Positions 61,773 to 64,000 of a stretch of DNA of 64,000 nucleotides are shown in pieces. Below the pieces are notes generated by a model. It saw nothing but the letters and a program-made list of their open reading frames with translations. It was not told the origin of the DNA and searched no databases. Each line of letters begins with the position of its first letter. Position 1 is the stretch's first letter. This DNA comes from Marsupella aquatica. Taxonomy: Eukaryota > Marchantiophyta. The translations under genes were made by a program, and so were the position numbers. The stretch is taken from positions 7,874,001-7,938,000 of the forward strand of contig OZ316892.1 of the NCBI GenBank assembly GCA_973895155.1. Reading direction: 5' to 3'.

Positions 61773-63142
61773 GTTGCAGAACTTGACTACCCCACTGCTT
61801 AGCTCCGGCGTCGCTAACTCCGACGCCGAGCTCCTTTATGGACCCTGGATGGCCATCCGGTGGGGACTAATGTGACGGGGTCCCGCCACGGTAAGTCACC
61901 ATTAGTGTCACCAGCAAGACACCTGTAAATAAATAAGCCCATAGACGCGAGTTATTTTAATGTTCTTTAAGTTTGTAAAGTTTTTTAAAGCATCTCGGGA
62001 TAGTCGGAGACCCCAACAGTTTTGTCTAGACGCGGGTTAATTATGGGGCAAAACCTGGGGGGGTTTAAAATCGTGACTTTCCGGGAAGGTAAGGAAGTCC
62101 GGGAAATAAGCATTTTTAATTTTTTGGTAACACCCCTTCTAAGGCAACACTCAGGCAGGACTGGGGGAGTATGGGGGGTTTAATTAAACCCCCATTAAAT
62201 CCTTCCGCGAGTGGGCAGCGAGGGAGCCGGGCCTTAAAGAGTATGAGGGGATCCATAAGAGGCAGCCCTGGAGCTGCCACGTGGAATCCCCATAAGGGGC
62301 ACGAAGCCAGCCAAGGCGAAGAAAAAAAAAGAACTCCGTGGGGGGAAGCTGCCGCGAGTTAGGAGTATGGGGGCTTTTTAAAAACATCCCTCCCAAGGAG
62401 GGCACCCGGGCCGTGGCAGAGCGAGCGAGTGACCGGGAAGGAGGGCCGTGAGCTCCGCGAGGGCGGGAGCTGCCGCGAGCTCCGAGAGTGAGCCAGGGGG
62501 CAGGGAGCCGGCCGGCAGCAGGACTGGGGGATATTGGGGCAGCCGCATGGCGAGGGGCGAGCGAGCCCTGCATAGGGCCGCGAGCCGCCAGGGAGCTGCT
62601 AGGTGCGAGGTGCGAGGTGCGAGGACGCGAGCTGCGGGAGGAGGGGGAAATTAAAACCCCCTTAAGGGGCTCCGCGAGTGACCGGGCAGGGGGGCCGCGA
62701 GCCCTGCATAGGGCCGCGAGCCCGCACGGACGCGAGCTGCGAGGAAGGGGGACTCCCGCGAGTCGGGACAAAGGAGGGCTCCGGGGCGCAAGGCGAAAAG
62801 CTGCTCCCGGGAAGGGTTTCGTTGTTTTTTTTTCTCTCCCCTCTTTCTCCTTTTCACACGACCCTTCTCTTGCCGAAAGCAAACTCGAGTTTTCTCTCTT
62901 ATTGCCGAAAGCTTTCTCCTTATGTTACAATAATTTGAGCTCTCTCTCCAATTCTTCTCAAGGTTCACTCATGGGGGATTGCGGGGACTGTCCGGGCATT
63001 AACGACAGCAACATGGAGTGACGACGGAGGGGATTGAGAGAAATAAATTAATCGGGCTACGGGGGCTGTTTCGGGCCAGGGAATTGACATTGCTACGGGT
63101 GACGGGATTTGGTGATTGAGGATTTGATTTCGGGATGCATGA
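61773..63142 (+). repeat. Retroelement LTR/leader block, GC-rich
   Basis: It starts with the repeat related, inverted, to 830-925 (AGCTCCGGCGTCGCTAACTC). It then becomes strongly GC-rich, with recurring GCCGCGAG words and a duplicated phrase GCGAGCCCTGCATAGGGCC (62563 and about 62694). It ends in a pyrimidine-rich leader (62815-62960) before the ORF at 63143. The ORFs of up to 232 codons inside it are translations of biased sequence. It is most likely the LTR plus untranslated leader of the element whose protein starts at 63143. The LTR ends and primer site were not identified. Confidence 0.55.
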
Positions 63143-64000
63143 ATGCTAGATCAACCGGAGTTTAGTGTGGCACGCATTCGGAGATACAAGGCTGCTTACT
63201 GTGACTACGTGGAGACTTTGATTGCAAGGGAGAGAGAAGAGAGAGAAGCTACGATGAGCACGGGATTGGCAGCAGGTTCCACACCGGTGGGTAGGAGGAT
63301 TTTTCATCGAATTTATCCCAAGACCTCCGCCAAGGTGATGGAGGATTGTCGGAATATTTTCCAAGCCACCGGGGTTACAGAATTCATGAAGGTGGAGATT
63401 ACCATCCCTCCGGGGAAGAGCTGGGACATTGAGGCCGGGATGGAGTTATGAACGGAGGGAATCTACTTTGAATGTCTCAAACGTGTAGTGCCCCATGTGG
63501 AGTTGGCTAGGCTGCTGTTTCTGGAGAATCAGAAATTCTCATTCACACCTCGGAACATTAGGGGAGAACTCACGTTGAAGATGGTGGCCACTTGGGTGAT
63601 TAATCCCACCTCCACCACTGCCATCCCTCTTTCCGCTGTCAAGGATGTTGAGTATAAGGGATTCCTGGCCAAGGTTCATCAACGGGTCCTTGGCAACGTG
63701 CAATCCGGGGTGGTGAATGAAGAGCATTTCGTGGTAGCTATGGACATCAAGAACTACCCAGCCCATGTGTACGGATGGTGGTACTATGGGTTGAAGAAGC
63801 TGTTGGCCGCTGATCCCGGGAGTGTGAAACCAGGTGGGGCTGTACATTTGATGGGGTCATTTGTATTGGCCAGGGCAGAAGGGTTGATTGGTTCCCCGGG
63901 ACAGGAAGACACGGGATCATCTCTCACCACGGAGATCTGGAGTATTGCCACTACCGTTTTAGGGAAGCTCACGGAGGAATCATCGTCGGCTGGTGGGGAT
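63143..64000 (+). pseudogene. Retroelement gag-like ORF with one in-frame stop, runs off the window
   Basis: From the ATG at 63143 the frame reads 102 codons (DQPEFSVARIRRYKAAYCDY, MSTGLAAGSTPVGRRIFH, IPPGKSWDIEAG) to a TGA at 63449-63451. It then stays open in the same frame for all 183 codons to the window end (EGIYFECLKRVVPHVELARL, YPAHVYGWWYYGLKKLL). The continued frame makes it likely that the TGA is a single mutation, probably from CGA. No family could be recognised; placement after a GC-rich leader suggests the first protein (gag or an unknown element protein) of a retroelement that extends beyond the window. It lacks a visible zinc knuckle in the part seen. Confidence 0.5.

Noticed and set aside
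62184-62882. 232-codon minus-strand frame, the longest in the right-hand GC-rich block
   Set aside because: The peptide is low in complexity (Arg/Pro/Ser/Ala), overlaps equally long plus-strand frames, and reflects repeated GCCGCGAG words.

Overview
The window is nuclear DNA from a plant. It holds intron-containing eukaryotic genes, a plant-type xyloglucan-fucosyltransferase-like GT37 enzyme, a sterol isomerase of the EBP/HYDRA1 type, Ty1/Copia and Ty3/Gypsy elements, and abundant minisatellite-like spacer DNA. A gene resembling the animal and algal cilium/flagellum protein LRRC46 suggests a lineage with swimming sperm (bryophyte, lycophyte or fern). I cannot name the species.

Layout. Positions 1-3623 hold repeat DNA and a decayed Ty3/Gypsy pol whose integrase ends in a PHD finger. 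Positions 3635-21844 look like one large DNA transposon: matching inverted ends (GGGGGTCTCACT plus a shared subterminal TGCGAC block), an 11-bp near-identical target duplication, an EDM2-like PHD cassette and a decayed DDE-like transposase of a family I know only as 'uncharacterised'. A 616-codon ORF and several minisatellites lie inside it. The transposase is split by a very young Copia element (13425-19461; 421-bp LTRs with one visible difference; AATAG target duplication). Positions 22176-23292 carry the 3' part of a non-LTR retroelement ORF (zinc knuckle plus restriction-like endonuclease), preceded by two overlapping perfect 21-bp hairpins.

The genic part follows. A single-exon GT37 fucosyltransferase lies at 30659-32440 (+). 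A seven-exon Old Yellow Enzyme/OPR-like reductase lies at 48692-44458 (-), a four-exon sterol 8,7-isomerase at 55599-57063 (+), and a seven-exon LRRC46-like protein at 57536-61470 (+). All three spliced models keep phase across every junction and give closed proteins of 403, 220 and 392 residues. The spacers are filled with degenerate tandem arrays (units about 60-135 bp), two dispersed repeat families and a short non-autonomous relative of the large transposon (52806-53069). From 61773 to the end lies another retroelement-like block, including an ORF that runs off the window and an inverted relative of the repeat at 830-925.

The host genes are unrelated single genes: cell-wall or glycan fucosylation, flavin-dependent enone reduction, sterol synthesis and a probable flagellar function. 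There is no operon or obvious shared pathway. The main biological story is the nested transposon and its chromatin-reader domains.
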